From Romboutsia sp. (GTDB taxonomy: Bacteria; Bacillota; Clostridia; Peptostreptococcales; Peptostreptococcaceae): DNA of 33,139 nt. Within the stretch, counting starts at the first letter, position 1; every line of letters begins with the position of its first letter. Positions 1 through 8,403 of the stretch are shown here, piece after piece. A program made the position numbers and the translations under genes. The stretch is from NCBI GenBank assembly GCA_017889265.1, contig JAGHEK010000036.1:1-33139 (forward strand), read 5' to 3'. The notes beneath the pieces were generated by a model. That model was not told where the DNA came from and did not search any database. It saw only the letters and a list, made by a program, of their open reading frames with translations.

Positions 1-625
1 TATTTTTAAATACATTTTTATTAGAACATATTGCAAAGTCTTTTAGTCCTAAGTCAATCCCTATTCCTTCATTCGTAGGTTTAGAAACTTTAGTATCATT
101 TTCTTCGACTAATATTGATACATAATATCTATTGGCTTTTTGACTTACTGTACCACTTTTAACTATTGAATTTGTTGGAATATAACCAAATTCTTTAAGT
201 CTTACCCACCCAATAGTAGGTATCTTTACTCTATGTCTTTCTAAAGTCCAATCGGTTTTATTATTCTTAGGAAAGTATGCTTTTACATCTTGATTTTTCT
301 TTTTCTTAAACTTAGGAAATACTTTACTCTTTTTAAAGAAATCTCTAAATGCTTTATCTACATTCATAATAGCTTGTTTAGTTGCTTTAGAAGATACATC
401 TTTTATCCATTTCATATCTTGATTATTAGGTATATATTCGTTATTTAACCATTTTGAAAAATCCATTCCACTAACAAACTTTCCTTCTTTTTCATAAACT
501 TCTTTATTATGAGCAATATAAAAGTTATATATAAATCTTGATACACCAATAGTTTGATGTATTTTAGATTTTTGCTTATCAGTAGGATTAATTTCTATCT
601 TGTAGGCTTTTTTCAACTTCTTCAT
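1..625 (-). CDS. tnpB: TnpB (IS200/IS605 OrfB) RNA-guided nuclease, 5' part only
   Basis: Translating the minus strand gives 208 residues with no stop, starting MKKLKKAYKIEINPTDKQ, the usual TnpB N-terminus, and running off the left edge. Visible are the helix-turn-helix/DNA-binding N-terminal part and, near the window edge, GIDLGLKDFA, the first RuvC motif with its catalytic Asp. The other RuvC residues, the zinc finger and the right-end RNA lie outside the window. The family comprises RNA-guided DNA endonucleases carried by IS200/IS605 transposons. AGAGAGG abuts the ATG at 625-623 with no spacing, so TTG at 616-614 in the same frame, about 8 nt from that motif, may be the real start. No tnpA is seen on this side. 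Whether the gene is intact cannot be judged here. Confidence 0.9.
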   Translation of the reverse strand, partial: MKKLKKAYKIEINPTDKQKSKIHQTIGVSRFIYNFYIAHNKEVYEKEGKFVSGMDFSKWLNNEYIPNNQDMKWIKDVSSKATKQAIMNVDKAFRDFFKKSKVFPKFKKKKNQDVKAYFPKNNKTDWTLERHRVKIPTIGWVRLKEFGYIPTNSIVKSGTVSQKANRYYVSILVEENDTKVSKPTNEGIGIDLGLKDFAICSNKNVFKN

Positions 626-877
626 CCTCTCTGATTTTATTCTTGTACTTTCTTAAACCATAGATCCTTTTAAATTATTATATATTAAAAACATACAAAT
701 CATTATAAAAAATTATATTTTGATTAAAATAATTCAGATAGGGTAAAATTTTTTTATAAAATTACTTTAAAATATCAATATAGTATGTACTTTTTTATAA
801 AATAATGATATTATAATATAGAAATGTTCAATGTATACAATATTAAAAGATAATATTTGTCTTAACGGAGGAAAGTA
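626..877. other. Gene-free interval between tnpB and ackA
   Basis: This 252-base, very AT-rich stretch separates two divergent genes. It must hold the ackA promoter and probably the left end of the IS element. An imperfect hairpin (GTAA..TTTT at 743-752 against AAAATTAC at 758-765, with a two-base bulge) resembles the subterminal hairpins of IS200/IS605 ends, but in sequence this AT-rich it may be chance. No small ORF with a ribosome binding site was found. Confidence 0.4.
791..817 (+). promoter_or_regulatory. Possible ackA promoter
   Basis: A perfect -10 TATAAT lies at 812-817, about 60 bases before the ackA start. The only -35-like sequence at suitable distance is a T-run (791-796, 15 bp spacer), so the -35 is poor. 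Another -10-like site with an extended TG is at 832-839. Confidence 0.3.
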
Positions 878-2074
878 ATGAAAGTTTTAGTATTAAATTG
901 TGGTAGTTCTTCATTAAAATACCAATTAATAGATATGTCAAATGAAGAAGCTTTATGTGTTGGATTAGTTGAAAGAATAGGTATAGAAGGTTCTGTACTT
1001 AAGCAAGAAAAAGAAGGTGTAGAAGGAAAGCTTATAAAAGAGCAACCAATGAAAAATCACCAAGATGCTATAAAGTTAGTTTTAGAAGCGTTAATAGATG
1101 AAACTTACGGAGCTGTAAAGTCAATGGATGAAATAGAAGCTGTTGGACATAGAGTTGTTCATGGTGGAGAAAATTTTGCATCTTCTGTAATAATAACTGA
1201 AGAAGTTAAGAATGCTATAAAAGGTTGTTTTGATTTAGCACCACTTCACAATCCTGCAAATATGATGGGAATAGAAGCTTGTGAAGAAATACTTCCAAAT
1301 GTACCAATGGTTGCTGTATTTGATACTGCATTCCATCAAACAATGCCTAAAAAATCTTACTTATATGGATTACCATATGAACTTTACAAAAAGTACGGAA
1401 TAAGAAGATATGGTTTCCATGGTACTTCTCATAAGTATGTATCTCAAAGAGCAGCAGATATGTTAGGAAAAGATATAAAAGATACTAAGATAATAAGCTG
1501 TCACTTAGGAAACGGAGCATCGATAGCTGCAATAGAAGGTGGAAAATGTATAGATACTTCTATGGGATTCACTCCACTTGAAGGATTAATAATGGGTACT
1601 AGATGTGGAGATATAGACTCTGCTATAATACCATTCTTAATAGAAAAAGAAAATTTAACTCCTCAAGGTTTAAGTGATTTAATGAATAAAGAATCAGGGG
1701 TATACGGTATGACAGGTATATCTAGTGACTTTAGAGATATAGAAAAAGCTGCTGCTGAAGGGCATGAATTAGCTCAAGTAGCTTTAGATGCATATGACCA
1801 AACAGTTAAAAAATATATAGGAAGTTATACTGCTGAAATGAACGGAGTAGATGCAATAGTATTTACTGCTGGAGTTGGAGAGAACGGAATAGAAACTAGA
1901 GAAAGTATAATGAGAAATATGGATTTCTTAGGAATGAAATTAGATAAAGAAGCTAATAAAGTTAGAGGAAAAGAAACTGTAATATCAACTGCTGATTCAA
2001 AAGTTAAGATATTATTAATACCAACTAATGAAGAATTAGTAATAGCAAGAGATACTGTTGCTTTAGTTAAGTAA
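878..2074 (+). CDS. ackA: Acetate kinase
   Basis: Cytoplasmic enzyme converting acetyl phosphate plus ADP to acetate plus ATP, the energy-yielding last step of acetate formation in fermenters. The 398 residues match the usual family length. Visible are the N-terminal NCGSSSLKY phosphate loop (Asn7), HRVVHGG (Arg92), the catalytic Asp149 in FDTAF, His181 in RYGFHGTSH, the nucleotide-binding HLGNGAS, GTRCGD with the catalytic Arg, GVGENG, and the C-terminal TNEEL Glu. These correspond to the residues defined in Methanosarcina acetate kinase. The start follows a strong GGAGG. The gene is followed by its own terminator, so it is probably monocistronic here. No pta is present in the window. Confidence 0.98.
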   Translation: MKVLVLNCGSSSLKYQLIDMSNEEALCVGLVERIGIEGSVLKQEKEGVEGKLIKEQPMKNHQDAIKLVLEALIDETYGAVKSMDEIEAVGHRVVHGGENFASSVIITEEVKNAIKGCFDLAPLHNPANMMGIEACEEILPNVPMVAVFDTAFHQTMPKKSYLYGLPYELYKKYGIRRYGFHGTSHKYVSQRAADMLGKDIKDTKIISCHLGNGASIAAIEGGKCIDTSMGFTPLEGLIMGTRCGDIDSAIIPFLIEKENLTPQGLSDLMNKESGVYGMTGISSDFRDIEKAAAEGHELAQVALDAYDQTVKKYIGSYTAEMNGVDAIVFTAGVGENGIETRESIMRNMDFLGMKLDKEANKVRGKETVISTADSKVKILLIPTNEELVIARDTVALVK

Positions 2075-2076
2075 TT

Positions 2077-2106
2077 TTAAAAGGATAGGTTATTACCTAT
2101 CTTTTT
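2077..2106 (+). terminator. Rho-independent terminator after ackA
   Basis: GATAGG (2084-2089) pairs with CCTATC (2096-2101) around a TTATTA loop. The stem extends through a G-T pair into A/T pairs and is followed by a T-run. It separates ackA from the DUF177-rpmF unit. Confidence 0.75.
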
Positions 2107-2125
2107 AACTATCAAGTAAAAATAC

Positions 2126-2155
2126 TTGACAAACAAAGTACTAATTTTGTATAAT
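2126..2155 (+). promoter_or_regulatory. Strong sigma-A promoter for DUF177-rpmF
   Basis: A perfect TTGACA (2126-2131) and a perfect TATAAT (2150-2155) are separated by 18 bp, about 20 bases before the DUF177 ribosome binding site. It is the best housekeeping promoter in the window, fitting a gene pair that must supply ribosomal protein L32. Confidence 0.85.
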
Positions 2156-2183
2156 TAATTGGTAATGTATTGAGGTGATTAAT

Positions 2184-2702
2184 TTGATAATAAGCCTAGA
2201 TAAATTAATAAGAAAAGAAATCGATAAATTAGACTTGAGTTTTCTAGAAAATGTTGATACTATTAGAAATGGTGAGTATAATTTATCAACTCCTTTAAAA
2301 GTAGAAGGTAAAATATCTAATACTAATAAAGGTTTATACTTAGACATTGAAGTAGAATTTACATTTGTTGATAATTGCTCTAGATGTCTAAAAGAAGTAC
2401 AAGTACCTATAAAGTACTTAGTACAAGGTTTCTTAGTAAAAGATGATTTTGATGAAGAAGATTTCGAAGAAGATATTTTTGTATTTAATGGATTTGAATT
2501 AGATATAATGGATATAATCGATCAAACAATAGACTTTGAAATTCCTTTAAAGGTTCTTTGTAGTGAAGATTGTAAAGGTCTTTGTCAATATTGTGGAACT
2601 AACTTGAACATAGAAAAATGTTCTTGTAATGAAGTTGCTAATGACGAGGATGTAATAGATCCCCGTTTTGCTAAATTAAAAGATATATTTAAAAACGACT
2701 AA
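2184..2702 (+). CDS. DUF177 / YceD family protein
   Basis: A 172-residue member of the DUF177 (YceD) family, widely encoded immediately upstream of rpmF; in plants the family is linked to 23S rRNA accumulation. Two cysteine clusters are visible: CSRC in the middle and a C-terminal run of Cys residues in CSEDCKG, CQYCGT and KCSC, suggesting metal binding. An acidic stretch of Asp and Glu lies between them. I chose the TTG at 2184 because AGGTG at 2173-2177 is correctly spaced for it; the GTG at 2175 lies inside that motif. The stop codon is 13 bases before rpmF, and the two genes share one promoter. A role in ribosome assembly is inferred from family and context. Confidence 0.88.
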   Translation: MIISLDKLIRKEIDKLDLSFLENVDTIRNGEYNLSTPLKVEGKISNTNKGLYLDIEVEFTFVDNCSRCLKEVQVPIKYLVQGFLVKDDFDEEDFEEDIFVFNGFELDIMDIIDQTIDFEIPLKVLCSEDCKGLCQYCGTNLNIEKCSCNEVANDEDVIDPRFAKLKDIFKND

Positions 2703-2715
2703 GGAGGTGGCGTAA

Positions 2716-2892
2716 ATGGCAGTACCAAAGCGTAGAACATCTAAATCAAAAACTAAGATGAGAAGAGCAGCTAACTCAAAAATGGTAGCAACTGGATTTG
2801 TAAGTTGCCCACAATGTCATGAGCCAAAATTACCACATAGAGTATGTCCAGATTGTGGATATTATAAAGGTAAAGAAGTTGTTGCTAACTAA
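2716..2892 (+). CDS. rpmF: 50S ribosomal protein L32
   Basis: This 58-residue protein starts [18 protein letters not shown], the basic L32 N-terminus, and carries two CxxC pairs (Cys31/Cys34 and Cys44/Cys47) that form the zinc ribbon of the zinc-binding L32 type. It is a structural component of the large ribosomal subunit. An excellent AAGGAGGTG ribosome binding site precedes the ATG. It follows DUF177, the usual pairing, and is closed by a perfect-stem terminator. Confidence 0.98.
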   Translation: MAVPKRRTSKSKTKMRRAANSKMVATGFVSCPQCHEPKLPHRVCPDCGYYKGKEVVAN

Positions 2893-2901
2893 TAGCTTCA
2901 T

Positions 2902-2935
2902 AAACATGTAGATTATACTCTACATGTTTTTTATT
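2902..2935 (+). terminator. Rho-independent terminator after rpmF
   Basis: A 10-bp perfect stem (2902-2911 with 2920-2929) closes an ATTATACT loop and runs into a T-rich tail. It ends the DUF177-rpmF unit just before the plsX ribosome binding site. Confidence 0.85.
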
Positions 2936-2959
2936 TTAGAAAATTTAGGAGGTAACTTA

Positions 2960-3952
2960 ATGAAGATAGTTTTAGATGGAATGGGTGGAGATAATGCACC
3001 GATATCTACTGTAAAAGGAGCTGTTGATGCTATAAAAGAATATAGTGTTGACTTAATAGTTACTGGGGATAAAGAAATTCTTGAAAAAGAATTTTCAAAA
3101 TATGAATTTGATAAATCTAAATTAGAAATAATACATACAACGGAAGTTATAGAAAATGAAGACAAGCCGGTTGAAGCTATAAGAAAGAAAAAAGATTCAT
3201 CTATGGTAGTTGGGTTAAGACTTGTAAAAGAAAAGAAAGCAGATGCTTTTATATCAGCAGGAAATACTGGAGCACTTCTTTCTGGAGGTGTATTCGTTGT
3301 TGGTAGAATAAAAGGTGTTGATAGACCTTGTTTATGTCCTGCACTTCCTAATATAAAAAAGAGTATGACTATGATAGCAGATGGTGGAGCAAATGTTGAT
3401 TGTAAGCCGATAAATTTAGTACAATTTGCAGGAATGGCAAATATATATGCTAAAAAAGTTTTGGGACTAGAAAGTCCTAGAGTGTCTATTGCAAATATAG
3501 GTGCAGAAGCAGGTAAAGGTAATGATTTAGTAAAAAAATCATACGAAGAAATAAGTAATTTAGACCTTAATTTCTTAGGAAATATAGAGGCAAGAGATGT
3601 TATAAATGGAGAAACTGATATAATTGTTTGTGATGGATTTACTGGTAATATGCTTTTAAAATCGGCAGAAGGTGTTGCTATGTCTGTTATGAAGATAATA
3701 AAAGAAACTTTACTTAGTAGTACAAAAGGTAAAATAGGTGCTATGCTTATAAAAAAGGATATGCAAGAAATAAAGAGTTTTATGGATTATTCTGAATATG
3801 GAGGAGCACCTCTTTTAGGAGTAAATGGAGGAGTTATAAAAGCACACGGAAGTTCTGATGCTAAAGCTATAAAAAATGCGATAAATCAAGGTATTAAGTT
3901 TTCAAAAGGTAACGTTGTTGAAGATATAAAAAACTTTGTAAGTGAAGAATAG
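2960..3952 (+). CDS. plsX: Phosphate acyltransferase PlsX
   Basis: PlsX converts acyl-ACP to acyl phosphate, the donor used by PlsY for the first acylation of glycerol 3-phosphate in phospholipid synthesis; it is a peripheral membrane enzyme. The 330-residue protein opens with MKIVLDGMGGDNAP and contains SAGNTGAL, ADGGANVDCKP, NIGAE, CDGFTGN and GVNGGVIKAHGSSDA, all typical of the family. The ATG at 2960 follows AGGAGG; in-frame codons further upstream fall in the rpmF terminator and are not credible starts. In many Firmicutes fapR precedes it and fabD/fabG/acpP follow. Here none of these is adjacent, and a terminator closes the gene directly. Confidence 0.97.
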   Translation: MKIVLDGMGGDNAPISTVKGAVDAIKEYSVDLIVTGDKEILEKEFSKYEFDKSKLEIIHTTEVIENEDKPVEAIRKKKDSSMVVGLRLVKEKKADAFISAGNTGALLSGGVFVVGRIKGVDRPCLCPALPNIKKSMTMIADGGANVDCKPINLVQFAGMANIYAKKVLGLESPRVSIANIGAEAGKGNDLVKKSYEEISNLDLNFLGNIEARDVINGETDIIVCDGFTGNMLLKSAEGVAMSVMKIIKETLLSSTKGKIGAMLIKKDMQEIKSFMDYSEYGGAPLLGVNGGVIKAHGSSDAKAIKNAINQGIKFSKGNVVEDIKNFVSEE

Positions 3953-3979
3953 ATTTGCTAAATGGCAAATCTTTTTTTA
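3951..3979 (+). terminator. Rho-independent terminator overlapping the plsX stop
   Basis: A perfect 8-bp stem (3951-3958 with 3965-3972), a TAAATG loop and a run of seven Ts. The stem begins on the second base of the plsX stop codon. Confidence 0.9.
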
Positions 3980-4047
3980 TTTTTAGTAATATTTATTAGT
4001 TTTAATTAATATTAATATATAAACAAAAGAAAGGGGACAAGGGGTAT

Positions 4048-5001
4048 ATGAATGATGTAATAAATTCACTTTCTCCAAGTTTAAGAGAAAAAGTAAAAAG
4101 AGTTTTCAAAGAAAATGAAAATATAGAGGAAATAAGACTTAGAGTTGAAAAACCTCTTATATTTAACCTAAATAATAGAGATTATTTCTTTGATGAAAAG
4201 AAAAAAGTACTAACAGAAAATATAAAAAATTCTTATATAGTATCAAAAAAAGATATAGAAAATACTTTTCAGATAATGTGTAAACACTCTATTCATTCAT
4301 TTATAGATGATATAAAAAAAGGATTTATAACTCTAAGTGGTGGTCATAGAGTTGGTATAGCAGGCAAAGTTGTAATTGAAGATAATAGTATAAGAAATAT
4401 AAAAAATATTTCATATTTAAATATTAGAATATCAAGAGAAATTATAGGTTGTTCGGATAAGATAATAAATCATATATATACTAGTAAAAATATAAATAAT
4501 ACTCTAATAATATCTCCTCCACAATGTGGGAAAACTACACTTCTTAGAGATATAGTAAGGAATTTAAGTAATGGAAATGAGAAATTAGGTTTAAGGGGAG
4601 TTAAAGTAGGTCTTATAGATGAGCGTAATGAAATCGCAGGTTCATATCTAGGGATTCCTCAAAAAAATGTAGGTTACAAAACTGATATTATAGAAACTTG
4701 TCCAAAAGATATTGGTATTATGATGTTGCTTAGGTCTATGTCTCCTAATGTAATAGTAACTGATGAAATAGGGAATATTAATGAAATACAAGCGCTATAT
4801 ACTGCACTTAATGGAGGGGTTTCACTTATTACTACTGTTCACGGTAATTCTATTGATGATATAAAAAGTAGGAGTGAGCTAAATAGACTTTTAGATAAAG
4901 AATTATTTAAAAAAGTAATAGTATTATCATCTAAGAAAGGACCTGGAACCATAGAAAAAATATATGATTTAGAAGAAAAGAGATGGTATTTTGCAAATTA
5001 A
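4048..5001 (+). CDS. spoIIIAA: Stage III sporulation protein AA, secretion-type ATPase
   Basis: First gene of the spoIIIA operon. SpoIIIAA is a mother-cell ATPase of the type II/IV secretion superfamily, thought to power the SpoIIIA-SpoIIQ channel between mother cell and forespore. In 317 residues one sees the Walker A motif SPPQCGKTT (about 156-164), the Walker B region VIVTDEIG (about 229-236) and the downstream HG of TVHGNS. Length and motifs are normal. The ATG follows purine-rich AAGGGG sequences. It overlaps or nearly abuts spoIIIAB, indicating translational coupling. Sigma-E control is known for this operon in other spore formers, but I could not identify the promoter confidently in this AT-rich leader. 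Confidence 0.97.
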   Translation: MNDVINSLSPSLREKVKRVFKENENIEEIRLRVEKPLIFNLNNRDYFFDEKKKVLTENIKNSYIVSKKDIENTFQIMCKHSIHSFIDDIKKGFITLSGGHRVGIAGKVVIEDNSIRNIKNISYLNIRISREIIGCSDKIINHIYTSKNINNTLIISPPQCGKTTLLRDIVRNLSNGNEKLGLRGVKVGLIDERNEIAGSYLGIPQKNVGYKTDIIETCPKDIGIMMLLRSMSPNVIVTDEIGNINEIQALYTALNGGVSLITTVHGNSIDDIKSRSELNRLLDKELFKKVIVLSSKKGPGTIEKIYDLEEKRWYFAN

Positions 5002-5512
5002 AATGATTATAATATGTATTTTGATATTTTCAAGTTATCTAATAGGAGAAAATATCTCAAAGTATTATATAAATAGACATAAGCAAATAAATGAGTTAAT
5101 TAGAGTTTTAGAAATAATTAGAATGGAGCTTTCTTTTGGAGTTTATACTCTAGGAGAAATATTTTCTAAATTATCTAGTAAAGTGGATTTTGTAACTTCT
5201 AAGTTTTTTGCCAAAGTTTCAGAAACTTTAATTAATGAGCCTTATAAAACTTTAGATGAAGTTATAAAAGAGAGTACATATATATTAAAAGAGGAAACAA
5301 ATCTTAATTATAAAGATATTTATGAGCTAAGAGAGCTTATAACTACACTTGGAAAAAGTGATGTATCTTCTCAAAGTAGGCTTATAGATTTATCGATAGA
5401 AAATTATAAAAAAATAACTATTGATACTAAAGAAGATATAGAAAAAAAGGGGAATGTGTATAAAAAATTATCTACTATAACTGGAGTTATATTGGGGATA
5501 ATTTTGATATAG
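4991..5512 (+). CDS. spoIIIAB: Stage III sporulation protein AB
   Basis: A 173-residue protein with an N-terminal membrane segment (MIIICILIFSSYLIG), a helical central part and a C-terminal hydrophobic tail (about 155-173). This matches SpoIIIAB, which resembles GspF-type secretion platform proteins and belongs to the SpoIIIA-SpoIIQ complex. TTG at 4991, overlapping the end of spoIIIAA by 11 bases, has a weak upstream GAG; ATG at 5003, two bases past the spoIIIAA stop, is a plausible alternative without a good ribosome binding site. Either implies coupling to spoIIIAA. Confidence 0.93.
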   Translation: MQIKMIIICILIFSSYLIGENISKYYINRHKQINELIRVLEIIRMELSFGVYTLGEIFSKLSSKVDFVTSKFFAKVSETLINEPYKTLDEVIKESTYILKEETNLNYKDIYELRELITTLGKSDVSSQSRLIDLSIENYKKITIDTKEDIEKKGNVYKKLSTITGVILGIILI

Positions 5513-5520
5513 GGGGTATT

Positions 5521-5718
5521 ATGGATATAAGTTTGATATTAAAAATAGCAGGTATAGGTATACTTATATCTGTTGTTAATATGTTGCTTGAGCAAGCTGA
5601 CAGAAAAAATTGGGCTACATTTACTACTTTAGCAGGAATTATAATAGTTCTTAGTATGGTTTTAACTGAGATAAATCAACTTTTTAATACCGTTAGAACA
5701 ATGTTTCAACTTTACTAA
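5521..5718 (+). CDS. spoIIIAC: Stage III sporulation protein AC
   Basis: A 65-residue protein made of two hydrophobic helices (about 6-22 and 35-50), the size and layout of SpoIIIAC, a small integral membrane part of the SpoIIIA channel complex. The motif MLLEQADRKNWA between the helices is typical. It starts eight bases after spoIIIAB with AGGGGGT immediately upstream. Confidence 0.95.
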   Translation: MDISLILKIAGIGILISVVNMLLEQADRKNWATFTTLAGIIIVLSMVLTEINQLFNTVRTMFQLY

Positions 5719-5732
5719 AGAGGTGATATTAA

Positions 5733-6119
5733 TTGGAAATAATGCAGTTAATAGGGGTTTGTATAGTATCGACGTCTGTATGCTTAGTCATAAAAAAAGA
5801 AAGACCAGAAATAGCAATGTTTATAGGAATATTAACTGGAGCATTAATATTATTTTCTGTAGTATCGAAGCTAAATTTTATAATAGAGAGTATACAGGAT
5901 TTATCAAAAAAAGCTAATATTCCTACTATGTATATAACTTTAATAATAAAATTAATAGGAATAGCATATCTTATGGAATTTGCTATTAGACTTTGTAATG
6001 ATTGTGGGGAAACTAATATTTCATCTAAATTAGAGTTTGGAGGTAAGATAATGGTTATGACTATGTCTTTTCCAATACTTTTATCAATTATGGAGATGAT
6101 TTTAGATATTATTCCTTAG
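5733..6119 (+). CDS. spoIIIAD: Stage III sporulation protein AD
   Basis: A 128-residue multi-spanning membrane protein with four hydrophobic stretches, matching SpoIIIAD in length, position and the motif ELAIR-like MEFAIRLCNDCGE. It is related in layout to SpoIIIAC and is part of the same channel complex. TTG at 5733 is chosen because AGAGGTGAT at 5719-5727 is well spaced for it and no ATG is better placed. An overlapping frame beginning at 5723 is a shadow. Confidence 0.94.
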   Translation: MEIMQLIGVCIVSTSVCLVIKKERPEIAMFIGILTGALILFSVVSKLNFIIESIQDLSKKANIPTMYITLIIKLIGIAYLMEFAIRLCNDCGETNISSKLEFGGKIMVMTMSFPILLSIMEMILDIIP

Positions 6120-6134
6120 GGGGAAACTTTACTT

Positions 6135-7274
6135 ATGAAGAAAATTATTTTGGCAGTTCTAATGATAATTTTATTTTGTAGTGATTATTCTTTTGCACAA
6201 ACAGATATTAATGATTATGTAGATAAGCAATTAGAAAGTCTAAATATAGATAGTATTCAAAAATATTTAGATGAATCTGAAGTATTGGGAGATTTACATC
6301 TAAAAACTTTTTTAAAAGAAGTTATAACTGGAGATAAAAACTTATTAGATATTTTTGATAAAGAGTCTATAAAGTTTTTGTTTTTTAAAGAAGTAAAAAC
6401 TAGTATGAAAATATGTGCTATGGTTTTAGTTTTGTCATTACTTTCGTCTATACTCAAAAGTTTAGAAAATTCCTTTTCATCAGGAACTATAACTCAAATA
6501 ACTAATTATATAATCTTTATAACTATGATATCTTTTATTTTGGTAGCTTTTAAAGATGTACTCGAAATAGCTGATAGTTCTATAAATTCAATAATAGGTC
6601 TTGTAAAAGTTATTGTGCCAGTTTTAATAACGTTTTTAGCTTTAATGGGACTTCCTATCACATCGTCTGTTTTAAATCCAATATTTATAGGAGGAATTAC
6701 ATTTATAAATATACTTTTTAAAAAGTTTTTATTCGTTTCAATATCTTTAGCATTTTCAATACTTGTAGTAAACAATTTATCAAAAAGCATAAAGCTTAGT
6801 AAATTAGCATCTTTTATAAAAAATATTAACTTTTTATGTATAGGGGCTATGTTTACAGTTTACTTAGGTTTGGTATCTGTTCAAGGTTTATATGTTACTA
6901 GCTTAGATAGTTTTACTATGAAGACTACTAAGTTTGCAGTAGGTAGTTTTATACCAGTAGTGGGAGGTTTTGTTTCAGATTCTTTAGATATTATACTTTC
7001 ATCATCTCAATTAATAAAAGGAGTTTTTGGTTCGATAGGTCTTATTATTTTAGTAGCTATATCTATAACTCCAGTAATAAAAATTTTTTCTATAATACTA
7101 GTTTATAAAATTTGTTCCATAGTAGTTGAGCCAGTAGGAGAAGAAAGGATTTCTACATTTTTAAATGAAGTGGCAAATCTTATGATAGTAATTTTATCTT
7201 GTGTTATAGCTATAACTATAATGTTTTTTGTAACTGTTGGTATACTTACATCTATGGGTGTTATATCTAGTTAG
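6135..7274 (+). CDS. spoIIIAE: Stage III sporulation protein AE
   Basis: A 379-residue polytopic membrane protein with an N-terminal signal sequence (MKKIILAVLMIILFCSDYSFAQ, probable cleavage after SFA), a short extracytoplasmic part to about residue 90 and then a series of hydrophobic segments to the C-terminus. Length, signal and the internal FVSDSLDIILSSSQLIKGVFG region match SpoIIIAE, the largest membrane protein of the SpoIIIA complex. A GGGGGAAA ribosome binding site precedes the ATG. The spacing to its neighbours is tight, consistent with a single mRNA. Confidence 0.96.
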   Translation: MKKIILAVLMIILFCSDYSFAQTDINDYVDKQLESLNIDSIQKYLDESEVLGDLHLKTFLKEVITGDKNLLDIFDKESIKFLFFKEVKTSMKICAMVLVLSLLSSILKSLENSFSSGTITQITNYIIFITMISFILVAFKDVLEIADSSINSIIGLVKVIVPVLITFLALMGLPITSSVLNPIFIGGITFINILFKKFLFVSISLAFSILVVNNLSKSIKLSKLASFIKNINFLCIGAMFTVYLGLVSVQGLYVTSLDSFTMKTTKFAVGSFIPVVGGFVSDSLDIILSSSQLIKGVFGSIGLIILVAISITPVIKIFSIILVYKICSIVVEPVGEERISTFLNEVANLMIVILSCVIAITIMFFVTVGILTSMGVISS

Positions 7275-7284
7275 AGGAGGAGTT

Positions 7285-7833
7285 ATGGATTATATAAAAG
7301 AGTTTATAGTAACGGTTTTAATAGGTGCTTTTATAGTTAATATAGTGGATATGATATTACCTTTTTCAAAATTAAAGCCTTATATAAATTTAGTTATAAA
7401 TTTTATATTCGTATTTATCGTTATTACTCCTATAATAAGTTATTTTTCAAATGGAAATACGTTAGAAGATACTATATTAAAACTTATGACTAAATATAAT
7501 AAGATTTATGTAGATAGTATAAATGAGCTAGCTAATGAAACTAATAATGAAAAACTAACTAAAAACTATGAAGAAGGTTTAAAAGAAGTATTACAATTAA
7601 AATTAGATGAGTACGGATACGAAATTGATGATATAGATATAAATAATTCTAAAATAGAAAATATAAAAATTAAAAAAAATAGTAATAATGAGGACGAATT
7701 GAACATAAAATCTAATGAAAATGAAAACTCAAAAGAAGTATTTAGCGAAAATATAGAAAATAACAAATTAAAAGATGAGCTTGTAAATATACTAGACATA
7801 TCAATTGAAGATATAGAAATTGATTGGAGATGA
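7285..7833 (+). CDS. spoIIIAF: Stage III sporulation protein AF
   Basis: A 182-residue protein with two N-terminal membrane helices (about 7-25 and 35-54) and a long charged soluble domain rich in Asn, Glu and Lys, ending in IEDIEIDWR. This is the SpoIIIAF layout, with a ring-forming soluble domain in the family. The ATG at 7285 follows AGAGGAGG 10 bases after the spoIIIAE stop; longer in-frame readings upstream lie inside spoIIIAE and lack a ribosome binding site. Confidence 0.93.
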   Translation: MDYIKEFIVTVLIGAFIVNIVDMILPFSKLKPYINLVINFIFVFIVITPIISYFSNGNTLEDTILKLMTKYNKIYVDSINELANETNNEKLTKNYEEGLKEVLQLKLDEYGYEIDDIDINNSKIENIKIKKNSNNEDELNIKSNENENSKEVFSENIENNKLKDELVNILDISIEDIEIDWR

Positions 7834-7837
7834 AACT

Positions 7838-8386
7838 GTGTTTGAAAACTTTAATGAAAAGGAAAAGAAGAAATTTTATTCTTTACTCATTTTAATGGCT
7901 ATTTGTGTATGTTCATTGATAGCTATATCAGGAGTAGAAACTACACAGGAAGTAAAAAGTGTGGATAATGAGCAAAATAACCAAAATCAAGAGATAGAAA
8001 ATAAAGAGCCTAAAAATGAATTAGAAGAAAAATTAAAAAATATTTTATCACAAATAAAAGGGGCAGGAGATTTAGACGTAATGATAACTTTGGAATCAAG
8101 TGAAGAAATACAGCCTGCATTCAATACTAATACAACAGTAGAAGAGACTAGCGAAAAGGACCCACAAGGGGGAGAAAGAGTAGTAAAAACATCAAATGAG
8201 AATAAAACTATGATAACTTCAAACTCAAATAATCCTGTAATAATAAAGACTAATGAGGCAAAAATAAAAGGTGTAATAGTAGTTTCAACAGGGGCAAATG
8301 ATCCTATCGTAAAAGAAAGTTTATATAAAGCAGTTCAAACAGCGCTTCAAATAGAGGGTTATCAAGTAGAGGTATTTAGTAAATAA
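7838..8386 (+). CDS. spoIIIAG: Stage III sporulation protein AG
   Basis: A 182-residue protein with one membrane helix near the N-terminus (about 14-32), a Glu/Asn-rich linker and a C-terminal globular domain, where GAGDLDVMITLE and the final KGVIVVSTGANDP are typical of SpoIIIAG. In the family this protein forms a large oligomeric ring in the intermembrane space. GTG at 7838, four bases after the spoIIIAF stop, has GGAGATG at the right distance (7824-7830); the upstream in-frame TTG at 7820 would overlap that motif and spoIIIAF. Confidence 0.94.
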   Translation: MFENFNEKEKKKFYSLLILMAICVCSLIAISGVETTQEVKSVDNEQNNQNQEIENKEPKNELEEKLKNILSQIKGAGDLDVMITLESSEEIQPAFNTNTTVEETSEKDPQGGERVVKTSNENKTMITSNSNNPVIIKTNEAKIKGVIVVSTGANDPIVKESLYKAVQTALQIEGYQVEVFSK

Positions 8387-8403
8387 TAAAAGGGGGATTT
8401 ATT

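Noticed and set aside
3980-4047. Sigma-E promoter for spoIIIA
   Set aside because: Several AATATT-like and ATATAAA-like strings exist, but such strings are everywhere in this composition and none gave a convincing -35/-10 pair with correct spacing.
5723-5917. Open frame overlapping the start of spoIIIAD
   Set aside because: It lies in another frame within spoIIIAD, has no family resemblance, and the spoIIIAD frame has the better ribosome binding site and expected membrane topology.
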